From a virus, in the IMG/VR virus record IMGVR_UViG_3300042937_000322, positions 1 to 37,827 of that record: a stretch of DNA of 37,827 nt; one strand, 5' to 3'. Positions 7,819 to 17,212 of the stretch are shown piece by piece (the first letter of the stretch is position 1; every line of letters starts with the position of its first letter). Position numbers and translations under genes: made by a program. The notes beneath the pieces are model-generated. The model made no database searches. It saw only the letters and a list, made by a program, of their open reading frames with translations, and had not been told where the DNA came from.

Positions 7819-8285
7819 ACTAGCCCTCTGACACGTTCAATAGCTACGGTGTTTTCAATATTCATTTGGCATAACATCCGATGCCGTTCTTGGTTAAGCT
7901 CTTTACGCAGTAAATAATAATACGCTTCAGCCATAATATCGTAATTAAACAAGTCCTTAAAAGCTATTCTATACCCTTTAAGTTGAATCATCAAATCATA
8001 CGATAGCATCGTTTTAAAGCCTAGCTTTGCTATTGATTCATTCACTTCGTTCAATGGCCGCTCTATAACGAGCTTTTTAGCAGAGTGCTGATTGATCTCG
8101 TCTACTTTGGTAAATGCACTGGTTTCAGCAATTCCTAACAATCCATCGTAAGATCGAGTATCCAAATTATCGATGGAGTGATCCATAAATGCTTCATGAA
8201 TACACAGCGATGTATCAGTCGTTAAAAGATTAGCTACCCAAGCTGTTCCCGATCTAGGAAGCGCTAAAACCATGAAGTCAATCAT
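7815..8285 (-). CDS. Compact PAPS-dependent sulfotransferase-like protein
   Basis: 156 residues. The 5'-phosphosulfate loop is clear at residues 8-16 (ALPRSGTAW), matching the PRSGTTW motif of PAPS sulfotransferases. A 3'-phosphate-binding motif is plausible as ERPLNEVNESIAKLG (Arg-Pro then Ser). Typical enzymes have 250-300 residues, so this is a minimal version lacking the usual C-terminal part; small phage members exist, but activity is unproven. It starts by ATGA overlap with the S74 tail-fibre stop, with AAGGA before the ATG, and ends by ATGA overlap with the oxygenase. Co-translation with a fibre gene suggests modification of a late product. Confidence 0.75.
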   Translation of the reverse strand: MIDFMVLALPRSGTAWVANLLTTDTSLCIHEAFMDHSIDNLDTRSYDGLLGIAETSAFTKVDEINQHSAKKLVIERPLNEVNESIAKLGFKTMLSYDLMIQLKGYRIAFKDLFNYDIMAEAYYYLLRKELNQERHRMLCQMNIENTVAIERVRGLV

Positions 8286-11200
8286 AGTCCATCCTTTGTT
8301 TTCAATGCCTCTACATCTGCTTGTAGCTGGACAATGATGGTTTGTTGTTCTTCGATTGTTGTCAATGCTTTTTGTAACGACATAACGGCAACTGCTAAAA
8401 CTGATCTATCATAATAACCCCAAGGCTTAGTTTTAATAACCTCAATGCCATTTTCATCAAGTTCAGTAAATGTTTCAGGTATTGGTGCTGCTTCTACACC
8501 TATTGCTTGATTAACATTTTGAGCATAAAACCCTAATTGTCTTTCAGCACCAAATATAAGCGCTTTTTCTTCATTATAAAACCAATATCCCGGCTCAAGC
8601 TTTTTGAGCATGGAATCAGCATCAACGGGCGCACCATCTTTTATTTTCCAAGTTTCATCTGAAACAGAACTAATAACCCCAGCTGCTGAAAATGTAGCTG
8701 CCCCTGCGCCATAAGCCGCCATAGTAACAATGCCTGTGGAGGCTAACTTTAAACGCTCTAATCCATTCGTGTAAAATACTCTGGGGTTAGCCCCATATAC
8801 ATAATCCGCTAAACCTAACGCTCCCCCTCCAATAATTCCTCTTAAAGAACAAATTAGATATTCATTCGTTCCAGATGCTAATCCTTTAATAGTTGAACCA
8901 TTAGCGCCTGTACTGCCGCCGTTAATAGTTAGTGTAGGAAAACTAGCCACAGCCCCATTCCCTACAGTAACATCTCCTATAACATCTAATTTAACTGTTG
9001 GCGTGTTAGTGCCAATCCCCACGTTGCCGGAAGCATCTTTATAGACTTGACCTGAGCCAATATTAAGTATGCCTGTGCCACCTGTTAATGTACTTGAGTA
9101 TTCTAAAGTGGTAAATTTGCCTGTATTTGCGGTTGTAGCGCCAACTGATCCATTAATATTGATTGATGCTGTACCCGTTAAATTAGTAACTGTACCACTT
9201 GATGGCGTTCCTAAAGCACCGTTAAATGTTACAAATGCGCCAGCAGAGCCTACATTAGTTCCAAGTGCAGTTAATACCCCTGTTCCAGTTGTAGTTGTAG
9301 CAGGGGCGCTTCCAGCTCCACCGCCAATCATTAAAGCATTAGCTGTTAATGCTGCGGAAGTAGCCCAAGTAGATGCTGAACTGAAATATGGAATACCACC
9401 TGAAGTTCCTGCAACAGTAAATGCTGGAGTAGTAGTAGGAGTTGCAACTGTTATTAGTCCTCCGGTAAATCCTACTGAAGTAACTGTACCTACTGATATT
9501 GACCCACCTAAGCTAGTAGAGGTTCCATTAATTGTAATGGCTGAATTGGTCAATCCCGCATTAGGTATACCTGTAAAGTTTGTGCCTAAAAAAGTAGGTG
9601 CTGCTCCACTATTAATACTTTGAGGTAAACTTAATGTAACTGCTCCTGTTGATGCAGACGCAATAACTTGATTAGCCGTACCTGTAATTGACGTAACGCC
9701 ATTAGACCCTTGAATACCTGCAACTGATATTGTCCAATTAGCATAAGTACCCGATCCTCCAATAGAGTCAACATTAACTACTAAAGTTGTACCGCTGAAA
9801 GATGTAATTACACCTTCCATGAAATTAGCAGGTGTAGTGACGTAAGCCACTCTAACTCTAGTTCCTACTGTAAAAGCAGTTGATAGATTAGAAAGATTTG
9901 TAGTAAATGTTTTCGATCCTGTTGCGATAGCTACAGAAGAAACGGATGTTAAATTGTAATATCCGATTCCAATTTCAGTAATTGGTGTTACAGTTACAAT
10001 AACTCCGGGCGTTTGAGGAACTGTTGGGCTTGATGTAGCTGGCAAAGTTGCAATCAAAATATCAACGTCACTAACAGCCCACATTAATTGTATATAATCC
10101 CCTGCGTTTAATGACAGCACATAATTTACAGCTGCAATTAACTCACCTTTAACAGTTGAATTCTTTGAAGGTATCCAATAGGTACTATTACTATCAGGTA
10201 TATCTACTCCATTTAATCGAAACCATACATCTACATTATAATTTTTATTTCCAGTTCCAATGTTTTCAAATTGTATGGAATATTGAATATTGTATACGCC
10301 AGCATGTGCGACAGTAATTTGATTACTGCTAACTATACTAACACCACTATTATTAGGGTCAGAAGTACCAATATTAATTGTGTACGCTACAGTTGTACTG
10401 GCTGCGGTTTGATTAGTTGTATCCCAGAACGATCCCCAATAACCTGTTGTACCAATACCAGTTGCTACAGTTGCCCAAGTAGGCACTGTTGAGCCATTAG
10501 ATGTTAAAACTTGACCTGCTGATCCTGCTGCGGTAAATGCGTATTGAGTGCCATTACCGACAGCTACTGCACCTGCTGTGGGGGTAGCTGTGCCATTTGT
10601 ACCGCCATTGGCAATAGGTAGCGTTCCTGTAAACGTAATGTTAGGTGTAGTTCCTCCACTAGAAGCAATATTTCCACTTCCAGTAACAGCCGTAATTGTA
10701 CCGCCTGATCCAGTAGCACTTAATGTTCCAGCTACAAATGTAACTCCGCTTCCAATCGTTACATTACTAAATCCACCAGTACCATCACCATATAAAATAG
10801 ATGTTCCCGACGTTGCAGGAGCTTTACTATTAAAAATATTCCAATCAGTCGAAGATAAGTACCCATTTGTACTTATTCCCGCTTGACTGATGCTAATAGC
10901 TGGAGTATTACCGCCAGATGATGCGATAGGTGCTGTTCCTGTTACGGAAGTAACTGTACCGCCTGATCCAATTGCAGATAAAACACCGCCAGCAAAAGTA
11001 ACTCCTGATCCTATAGAAACTGAACTAAATCCTCCAGCACCATCGCCATACAAAATAGCATTGCCTGATGTTGCAGGAGCAAAATCAATGCCAACTATGG
11101 CGTTATTAAACCCACCTGTACCATTACCCTTTAAAATACTGGTTCCGGTAGTAGAAGGCGCATAAGTTACCCAAATGACACCGTTCCAGTAAACCGTTTG

Positions 11201-11389
11201 GTCTATTGTTGTATCGAAATAAGGATACCCTATAAAAAGATTTTGTGTGGGTCTGCCTGACGTAGGGCCACTTGCTACAACAGATTGTAGAACAGGTTGT
11301 AATTGGCTAAACCATTGCGCCCAAGGTGTTTGCACCCGATCATCAGCATCAACTAAAGTAGATTGAAAAGGAGGTTGAGAAATAGACAT
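8282..11389 (-). CDS. Tail fibre/tailspike with C-terminal S74 intramolecular chaperone
   Basis: 1035 residues. The N-terminus (FQSTLVDADDRVQTPWAQWF) looks like a virion-attachment segment. The shaft is long, rich in Gly/Ser/Thr and built of imperfect repeats; ATSG-x2-ILYGDG-x-GGF, IGSGVTF and GTxTxVTG recur around residues 100-250. The last 126 residues form the peptidase S74 chaperone domain: S910-D911 and K915 in SDETWK, then GFYAQNVNQAIG and a terminal coiled coil. In this family the domain drives trimerisation and then cleaves itself off before the catalytic serine. Its stop overlaps the sulfotransferase start. The DNA is repetitive, so assembly collapse in the shaft is possible. Confidence 0.9.
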   Translation of the reverse strand: MSISQPPFQSTLVDADDRVQTPWAQWFSQLQPVLQSVVASGPTSGRPTQNLFIGYPYFDTTIDQTVYWNGVIWVTYAPSTTGTSILKGNGTGGFNNAIVGIDFAPATSGNAILYGDGAGGFSSVSIGSGVTFAGGVLSAIGSGGTVTSVTGTAPIASSGGNTPAISISQAGISTNGYLSSTDWNIFNSKAPATSGTSILYGDGTGGFSNVTIGSGVTFVAGTLSATGSGGTITAVTGSGNIASSGGTTPNITFTGTLPIANGGTNGTATPTAGAVAVGNGTQYAFTAAGSAGQVLTSNGSTVPTWATVATGIGTTGYWGSFWDTTNQTAASTTVAYTINIGTSDPNNSGVSIVSSNQITVAHAGVYNIQYSIQFENIGTGNKNYNVDVWFRLNGVDIPDSNSTYWIPSKNSTVKGELIAAVNYVLSLNAGDYIQLMWAVSDVDILIATLPATSSPTVPQTPGVIVTVTPITEIGIGYYNLTSVSSVAIATGSKTFTTNLSNLSTAFTVGTRVRVAYVTTPANFMEGVITSFSGTTLVVNVDSIGGSGTYANWTISVAGIQGSNGVTSITGTANQVIASASTGAVTLSLPQSINSGAAPTFLGTNFTGIPNAGLTNSAITINGTSTSLGGSISVGTVTSVGFTGGLITVATPTTTPAFTVAGTSGGIPYFSSASTWATSAALTANALMIGGGAGSAPATTTTGTGVLTALGTNVGSAGAFVTFNGALGTPSSGTVTNLTGTASININGSVGATTANTGKFTTLEYSSTLTGGTGILNIGSGQVYKDASGNVGIGTNTPTVKLDVIGDVTVGNGAVASFPTLTINGGSTGANGSTIKGLASGTNEYLICSLRGIIGGGALGLADYVYGANPRVFYTNGLERLKLASTGIVTMAAYGAGAATFSAAGVISSVSDETWKIKDGAPVDADSMLKKLEPGYWFYNEEKALIFGAERQLGFYAQNVNQAIGVEAAPIPETFTELDENGIEVIKTKPWGYYDRSVLAVAVMSLQKALTTIEEQQTIIVQLQADVEALKTKDGL

Positions 11390-13881
11390 TATTTAGATGC
11401 CTGTGTTGCGTAAGCAGCAGCGCCAATTAAAACTGTTTTAATCGGATCAGTTATTCTAAATTTAAAGACGTAGTTTCTTGATACGCCTAATCTTCGCCAT
11501 TCAGCGCGGCTTAAGAAATTACCTTGCGATCCACAAGTTGCCCACATTTCATCACCCCATGTGTACCCCCCATCTCGGCTTACTTGTAACATGACTTGTG
11601 GATTTTGACCTTGACCATCATTAAGACCTCCCCCTTGTTCCATATCTAATCGCAAACGATAAATGTGAAGTTTATTAAACGAGGTGTTTACAAAGAAATG
11701 AGGAGTGATTAATTCTCTAGCTATTAAATCACCATTATCTGTGTAAGATGCAGGATCAAGAATATACAAATTACCATTACGATAATCCGAAGTTATTACA
11801 TGGAAGTCAAATTGACAGCCAAAATTAGCATAATGTCTTGTGGTAGCACCAGATAATAAGGTACTCCAAACTTGTGAAGTTGCATCATATAGCCAAGTAA
11901 CTCCTTGTTGTTGAAAGCTTATCTGATAAAATTCATGTCCATTTTGACGATAACTAAATGCAATAGCATCACCAGGATTTACATACTCATTGAATAGAAA
12001 ATCTAAGTCGGGCGTTGACACGGTAACAGGTCGATAATTTCGGATCGTTACAACTGATAAACCCCCTCGCCTTGCTCGACCTAAATAAATTAATTCACCA
12101 TTACATCGAGCAATGCTCCATCTAGCAGCTACGCCCATATCGGTAGGTGAACCAGGTATTCTTAATAATGGAAAAGGAAATGCACCGATATCTTGCCAGT
12201 ATTCTTGCGAAATAAACCCTAATAAAACTAAACAACTGTTATCAACCGCAACTGCTTCTAAAGTATCGGTATATGCTTCTTTACTGGCGAAACTTAAAGC
12301 GTTCCAAGTAAAGCCGTCGTATAACTGGGATAAGTAAAATTGACGTGTATTAGGCGCATTAACGATAAAATACCCGTCTAAGAAAGTTACAGTATTGCCT
12401 CCAGGGAAGCCCTCTGCTGTAATAGCTCTAAAATTATTAACTACTTCTAAACCTCCCGCGCCAGCAGGAGTAGTATTAGGTACGGTAAATGTCCATTCAT
12501 TAGCTAATGTACATGTGCCAGTTCCTGGTGTAGTTCCGGTAGCCGCAAAAGAAGTACCAACTTCATTATTTATAGCGCCAACTAATTGAAAATCAGAAGT
12601 GCCTACACTATTAATTACATATTGAGTGCTAACAACTAAGGCTGTAGCGGCTGTCAAAGGAAAATTAACTACATAGCTACCTGAAGATACAGGCCCTGCG
12701 GTTTTTAAAATTTCAACATTATCATTAGAATGACGATTGGTTGCATTTTCAGTTACTGCAACGATACCGTTTTGCGTATAGGTAAGCAATCCTGAAGAAC
12801 TATTGTTTATAGCTACACCAGTGCCAGTAGGTATTTCGTAAACTGTTCCTGTCCCAACACCTACGCTAGTTGCAGTAAATATAGTGCCTACAGTATTGGT
12901 TGCAGCTCCATAAAGCGTAAAATCTGTAGTGCCTAATGTTAAAATTTGATAACTTGTACCATTTACTAAAGCAGTAGCATTAACGACAGGTAATGACGCT
13001 GTAAATGTTAGCCCAACAGTGTTAGATGCAGCGCCATAAAGTGTAAAATCTGTAGTTCCAATAATTAAAATTATATATTTCTGCCCCACTACTAAAGATG
13101 TTGCTGGAACATTAACATCGATAGTTGCTGGAACTGCTGTACCTGTGCCAGTTGCGGCTTTAGTAGCTGTAAAAACAGCGCCTAATACGTTAGCTGCTGC
13201 GCCTGCAATAGTAAAATCTGATGTACCTAATGTTAAAACAACATACTTTGATCCTGCTACTAAAGCAGTTGCTAGAATTGGGGTTTGCAATGATGGTAAA
13301 ACAACAGTAAAAGCCCAACTGCCTTGTGTAGCTGTAGCAATTGTATAGGCTCCTGAAAGGACATCGCCGCCATCAGTAGTAATGGTAGCAGTATCGCCAG
13401 CAATGCCAGCATTAACATATCCTGTTACAGTAATAGTTAATCCGGTACGGCTATAAACATTTGAAACTGAATTAGCGGGATAGGTATAGCTTAACTGAAG
13501 TGTTTTAGGCTCGTAGATATAGCCGTTTTCGCCATCTACAATTATAATTTGTTGAGCATTATCCGAAATCGATACTGTGCCTTCAGCCGTTGAAAGCGTT
13601 CCTCTTTCAGTAACTACGCCATTTTTATCAATCTCTAATAGCTTATTAGCGTTGACTGAATAAAGTAAATTTAATGATTGAAGCCACCAAATTCCACGCG
13701 AAGGATTTTTACCCACATTAGCAAATAAAGTTAGCCCTGGTGTTGGATAGGCAGCTAAATTTGTTTTATCTTTTTCAGGTTTAACTTCAAGAAAAAGATT
13801 CTGCCTTTTTTGCGCAGAAACAGCTTTAGATCGCCCAGCTATGCCAGCCCCTAATATAGGAAGAACAATGGCTTCTGGCAT
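11389..13881 (-). CDS. P22 gp10-like tail-hub (DNA stabilisation) protein with inserted repeats
   Basis: 830 residues, much longer than P22 gp10 (about 470). The ends look like the gp10 family: residues 25-130 (RQNLFLEVKPEKDKTN, PGLTLFANVG, RGIWWLQSLNLLYSVN) and about 485-830, which is beta-propeller-like. Between them, residues about 140-480 are an insertion containing Ig-like beta sequence and four copies of a roughly 45-residue motif (ALV-x-GTxYxILTLGTTDF, then YGAATNTVGTIFTAT). The protein would form the tail hub that closes the portal channel and anchors the spikes. Start and stop each overlap neighbours by one base. Confidence 0.8.
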   Translation of the reverse strand: MPEAIVLPILGAGIAGRSKAVSAQKRQNLFLEVKPEKDKTNLAAYPTPGLTLFANVGKNPSRGIWWLQSLNLLYSVNANKLLEIDKNGVVTERGTLSTAEGTVSISDNAQQIIIVDGENGYIYEPKTLQLSYTYPANSVSNVYSRTGLTITVTGYVNAGIAGDTATITTDGGDVLSGAYTIATATQGSWAFTVVLPSLQTPILATALVAGSKYVVLTLGTSDFTIAGAAANVLGAVFTATKAATGTGTAVPATIDVNVPATSLVVGQKYIILIIGTTDFTLYGAASNTVGLTFTASLPVVNATALVNGTSYQILTLGTTDFTLYGAATNTVGTIFTATSVGVGTGTVYEIPTGTGVAINNSSSGLLTYTQNGIVAVTENATNRHSNDNVEILKTAGPVSSGSYVVNFPLTAATALVVSTQYVINSVGTSDFQLVGAINNEVGTSFAATGTTPGTGTCTLANEWTFTVPNTTPAGAGGLEVVNNFRAITAEGFPGGNTVTFLDGYFIVNAPNTRQFYLSQLYDGFTWNALSFASKEAYTDTLEAVAVDNSCLVLLGFISQEYWQDIGAFPFPLLRIPGSPTDMGVAARWSIARCNGELIYLGRARRGGLSVVTIRNYRPVTVSTPDLDFLFNEYVNPGDAIAFSYRQNGHEFYQISFQQQGVTWLYDATSQVWSTLLSGATTRHYANFGCQFDFHVITSDYRNGNLYILDPASYTDNGDLIARELITPHFFVNTSFNKLHIYRLRLDMEQGGGLNDGQGQNPQVMLQVSRDGGYTWGDEMWATCGSQGNFLSRAEWRRLGVSRNYVFKFRITDPIKTVLIGAAAYATQASK
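12514..13272 (-). repeat. Four ~45-residue coding repeats inside the gp10-like gene
   Basis: Residues about 204-248, 259-300, 302-346 and 412-456 of the gp10-like protein share the pattern A-x-LV-x-G-x2-Y-x-I-x3-GT(T/S)DF-x-x-x-GAA-x-N-x-VG-x2-F-x-AT, often followed by GTGT. The third and fourth are separated by about 65 residues of other sequence. The DNA copies are also similar (GCCATAAAG and GTAAAATCTGTAGT recur). I have seen this motif type in phage tail proteins; it probably forms small beta domains displayed on the hub. Confidence 0.8.
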
Positions 13882-14984
13882 TATCGTCCGTATCCATCGC
13901 TATAAATATTGTATCTCATTTGGCTGGTACTCATAAGCGCTACATCCGTACTAAGGGTAGGAGTTCGTTGATTAATCCTCTTAATGCGTTTAATAGCATT
14001 TTGAGCTAAAGCAACAGAAGTTTGTCTAATATCAAATTGGTATTCTTCAGCGATACGAATAGCTAAATTAAACACAATCGCTTCCCAATAACCTGGAGGA
14101 AGGCTAATGTACGCAGTAGGATCATTAACAACTGTAAATGGCTTCCATGATGTTAAAGTAATTGTTTCATTACTTGATGAACATATTGGATATATGTAAG
14201 CATTTCCGATAGGAAATCCTCTATCATAAAATAAATAGCCAGGGAAATTAGTTTGTAAACTTTTAAGCCTTACGGAATTATAATCATCCCATTCCATAAT
14301 TTGCATGGGGTAATCGACAGGGATACTTCCGGTATAGATAGTAAAATAAGCATCTATTATTCGACTTGGCCTGATAGTATTCCACATAGCCCCTAACCCT
14401 ATAGTATAAGGGTTAGTACCGGAGGTTAAAGGAAAGGTTTCCCTGGTGATTTGATAGAGCATCAATTCATCAGCAGACCACGAGTCTAACATACGATTAA
14501 GTGATTCTATGCCGTCTTTAAGCTCATTTGCGGTTAAATCAGTATCTACAGAGGATACTTGAATTAATCGCATTGCAGCGCGTACTAAATCATTTGCTGT
14601 ATAAAGTTGACCAACATTGCTGACCATTGAAACGGCAATAGGATAAGGTGAAATATGCGCCCATTCTTCTGGAGCATTACTCCAAAATACTGAACGATTC
14701 CCCCAGATAGGCCCTGGCAAAGTCCAAATATCATTAATGAATACTGTTGATATGAGATTGCCACCTATCAACTGAATGTCATAATCCTGAGTACCGTCAG
14801 CTACCCAAAAAGATATATTATAGCCGCTAGTAATTACTATAGGATTAGCAATAGGTGTAGTCATTGCTTGATCTTCAAAGATCGCTATCGCAGAGGAAGT
14901 GTTCGCATAGAACACTCCAGCGGAAATCAACCCTAATTGACCCCCTAACTGAGGAACTAAATCAAGAGTGAAATACCTTGCCAT
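13881..14984 (-). CDS. P22 gp4-like tail accessory/head completion protein with N-terminal fibre-like domain
   Basis: 367 residues in two parts. Residues 1-95 (AGVFYANTSSAIAIFEDQAM, TTPIANPIVI, YDIQLIGG) match the N-terminal domain of the collar fibre at 1.9-2.9 kb. Residues about 125-367 match the gp4-type portal-ring adaptor: YTANDLVRAAMRLIQVSS, ANELKDGIESLNRMLDSWSA, then LPPGYWEAIVFNLAIRIAEE. gp4 proteins are about 165 residues or more and bind the portal after packaging. The extra N-terminal domain suggests a fusion that could dock another tail protein. It overlaps the gp10-like gene by one base. Confidence 0.8.
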   Translation of the reverse strand: MARYFTLDLVPQLGGQLGLISAGVFYANTSSAIAIFEDQAMTTPIANPIVITSGYNISFWVADGTQDYDIQLIGGNLISTVFINDIWTLPGPIWGNRSVFWSNAPEEWAHISPYPIAVSMVSNVGQLYTANDLVRAAMRLIQVSSVDTDLTANELKDGIESLNRMLDSWSADELMLYQITRETFPLTSGTNPYTIGLGAMWNTIRPSRIIDAYFTIYTGSIPVDYPMQIMEWDDYNSVRLKSLQTNFPGYLFYDRGFPIGNAYIYPICSSSNETITLTSWKPFTVVNDPTAYISLPPGYWEAIVFNLAIRIAEEYQFDIRQTSVALAQNAIKRIKRINQRTPTLSTDVALMSTSQMRYNIYSDGYGR

Positions 14985-14996
14985 ATAGTTACCCTA

Positions 14997-17015
14997 TTAA
15001 TTGATTGATCTACAAACTTCAAACCATGTTGCACCGTCACAAACGAGCGTAAGCGTTGAATTTGCCGATGAAGTAAAATTTCCTGCCAGTTGCAAATTTG
15101 CTGACGCATCAACAATTACATCTACCGCATTGAATTTAAGCGTAATTTGATGACTTATATAAGTAGCTGTTATACCTGTGATAGATGTTGTACCAGTAAC
15201 CACTATAAATGTACTAGCTGGGCTAATTATTAAAGTAGTGGCTGAAGCAACAGTATATGCAACGGTAGTTTGTTCCTGTTGTATTGCAGAATATTGATTG
15301 TAGGCTCCAATATCACTTACTTCAGAACCTATATAACACCCAGACCAAAAATTAAATCGGCTATTTGCATTTGAATAGACGTCAAGAACACCACCTGTTC
15401 CATTGCCAGCTATTCTACACCCTACAAATTGCGCTCCAACAAACTGTGCTGATGCGTTATTATTAAACACGCCATATTTATTGGTTGTGGCTAATAATCC
15501 ATTGCCTTGAATAACACACCCTGTAAACATAAAATCAGCATTAGGGGTATCTATATAAACCCCTGCGCCACGCGATGAATGTAAATTACATCCTGTAAAT
15601 TGTATGTTTTGATAACCCTGAGGAATTGCATCTAAATAAATACCGCAAGCTTCATTGTTATAAGGTGCTATAACACCACCGCTTGCAAACCAACAATTAT
15701 CAAAACTGGTATTCACTAATGATCCTGAGCCTGTTACTTTTACACAATCCCCACCAGCCGTTGCATCAAAAAAACATTGTTGAAAATAATGGTTAGCATT
15801 TCTGCCTTGTGGAGAAGCAGCGCCATCAATCAACATATCATTTATGGCATTGCCGCCAATGTCACAATTAACTGCATAAATAGCGTCAGATTGGTGTACC
15901 CAAATACCATAAAGACCAACTATAGGACTTGGCTGTATTGTATCACTTGTTCCTCTAACAGTTACTGTATCTAAACAAAGTCCTGATACTGATTGTTGCA
16001 AAACTGTTGAGCCAATAATTATCGCAGTTCCTGCACCTGTAGGATCAACAATGAGTGAATTTTTAAGGTACGTTATTTCTGCACCTTCAAAATTAATACC
16101 ATCAAAATGTTTTGATATTTTTAATCTTTCAAATAATGCTCTACGTTCTTCTTTAACATGGATCATTGCGCCGCTTGTGCGAGTGACTGATGATGTTATA
16201 GTGAAATCTCTGAACGTATTGTAATAACTGTTACCTGAATTATAAAAAACATCGCCTGTTGTAGCATTGGTTTTTATAATGGTGTTGTCTTGTCCATCCC
16301 CATATATGAACGTATTGTTTAACCCTGCTAATGCAATAGTTGAACTAACTATATACGTTCCTTTTGGTATGTTTAAACGAATACCTCCAGATGATATTGC
16401 GTAATTAATTGCCGCTTGTATCGCTGCGGTATCATCAGCTATACCATTCCCTACAGCACCAAAGTCTTTGACACTAACCGTTTCATTTAACTTAGATGCT
16501 ACTGTACGAGTAACCGAGCCTGTGCCACCATTGGTTGTGCTTACAAATGTTGAGCCTGTTGAAGTCCCTAAAGATGCTAAATTTGAAATATAATTAACTG
16601 TTCCAGTAACAATAGTAACTACGCCAAAGCTATAAAATATACCTGTAACAGTACCTATAATTTTATAACTTCCAGCGGGGATAGCTACACCTAGAGGGCT
16701 AGCGGCAATAGCTGCAGTAAAAGCGGCAGTATCATCCGCAACTCCATCACCAACCGCCCCAAAATCTTTAACTGAAGGCATATCACCAAAGCCATCACTG
16801 ATTAACCTTGGTAAAGCTCCAACTATTGTAGTGCCGTCTATAGATGCTTGAAAAGTGCTTGATGTGGTTACAGAAGCGCCAGCAGAACTTAAACTTAAGC
16901 CTGTAACATTTCCATCGCCATCTTGAACTTGTTGAAGGGTTGAAGTAATGCCGCCAGGAACCTGCAATAAGCCTGGGAAGGATAGATTTTGTTGCTGATT
17001 CGCTAGGCTAGACAT
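14997..17015 (-). CDS. Tailspike with pectate-lyase-type beta-helix (probable depolymerase)
   Basis: 672 residues. Two copies of the pectate-lyase-3 entry motif VKDFGAVGDGVADDTAAF lie at residues 82-99 and 182-199, exactly 100 residues apart; the second leads into a long right-handed beta-helix (about 200-600, with N-x-F-x-GC-type turns such as FTGCVIQGNG and FVGCRIAGNG). Such spikes bind and cleave host surface polysaccharide. The C-terminus (about 590-672) is a beta sandwich-like trimerisation or binding tip. The first 80 residues probably hold the virion anchor. The specific polysaccharide cannot be told from sequence. Confidence 0.85.
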   Translation of the reverse strand: MSSLANQQQNLSFPGLLQVPGGITSTLQQVQDGDGNVTGLSLSSAGASVTTSSTFQASIDGTTIVGALPRLISDGFGDMPSVKDFGAVGDGVADDTAAFTAAIAASPLGVAIPAGSYKIIGTVTGIFYSFGVVTIVTGTVNYISNLASLGTSTGSTFVSTTNGGTGSVTRTVASKLNETVSVKDFGAVGNGIADDTAAIQAAINYAISSGGIRLNIPKGTYIVSSTIALAGLNNTFIYGDGQDNTIIKTNATTGDVFYNSGNSYYNTFRDFTITSSVTRTSGAMIHVKEERRALFERLKISKHFDGINFEGAEITYLKNSLIVDPTGAGTAIIIGSTVLQQSVSGLCLDTVTVRGTSDTIQPSPIVGLYGIWVHQSDAIYAVNCDIGGNAINDMLIDGAASPQGRNANHYFQQCFFDATAGGDCVKVTGSGSLVNTSFDNCWFASGGVIAPYNNEACGIYLDAIPQGYQNIQFTGCNLHSSRGAGVYIDTPNADFMFTGCVIQGNGLLATTNKYGVFNNNASAQFVGAQFVGCRIAGNGTGGVLDVYSNANSRFNFWSGCYIGSEVSDIGAYNQYSAIQQEQTTVAYTVASATTLIISPASTFIVVTGTTSITGITATYISHQITLKFNAVDVIVDASANLQLAGNFTSSANSTLTLVCDGATWFEVCRSIN

Positions 17016-17018
17016 TCG

Positions 17019-17195
17019 TTATTCCTCAAATGGGGTATTTCTAATACGTTTTTTAGGGGTTTTACCCTGATCGTCCCATTCTTGGGAAGTAAGCCATCCA
17101 TCCTTGGATAAAGCTTTATATTCTTGCTCATCAACGGCAATTGTTGAATTGTCATATGAGTCTTTGTGCATCGAGCATGGATATTCGATTGCCAT
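17019..17195 (-). CDS. Small phage protein between coat and tailspike genes
   Basis: 58 residues from ATG at 17195 to TAA at 17019, with AGGTG 5 nt before the start. It begins MAIEYPCSMHKDSYDNSTIA and continues with DEQEYKALSKDGWLTSQEWD, ending in a basic KKRIRN stretch. The pattern of a short N-terminal segment, then EEYxALxxxGW, is common in small proteins near phage head genes, function unknown. It is the first gene after the intrinsic terminator at 17213-17241, so its expression relies on read-through or antitermination. Confidence 0.75.
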   Translation of the reverse strand: MAIEYPCSMHKDSYDNSTIAVDEQEYKALSKDGWLTSQEWDDQGKTPKKRIRNTPFEE

Positions 17196-17212
17196 ATTTC
17201 ACCTAAAAAAGG

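Noticed and set aside
9069-11165. Plus-strand frames of 184, 112 and 91 residues opposite the S74 fibre
   Set aside because: Pro/Val/Ala-rich shadows of the Gly/Thr-rich repeats on the coding strand; no ribosome sites.
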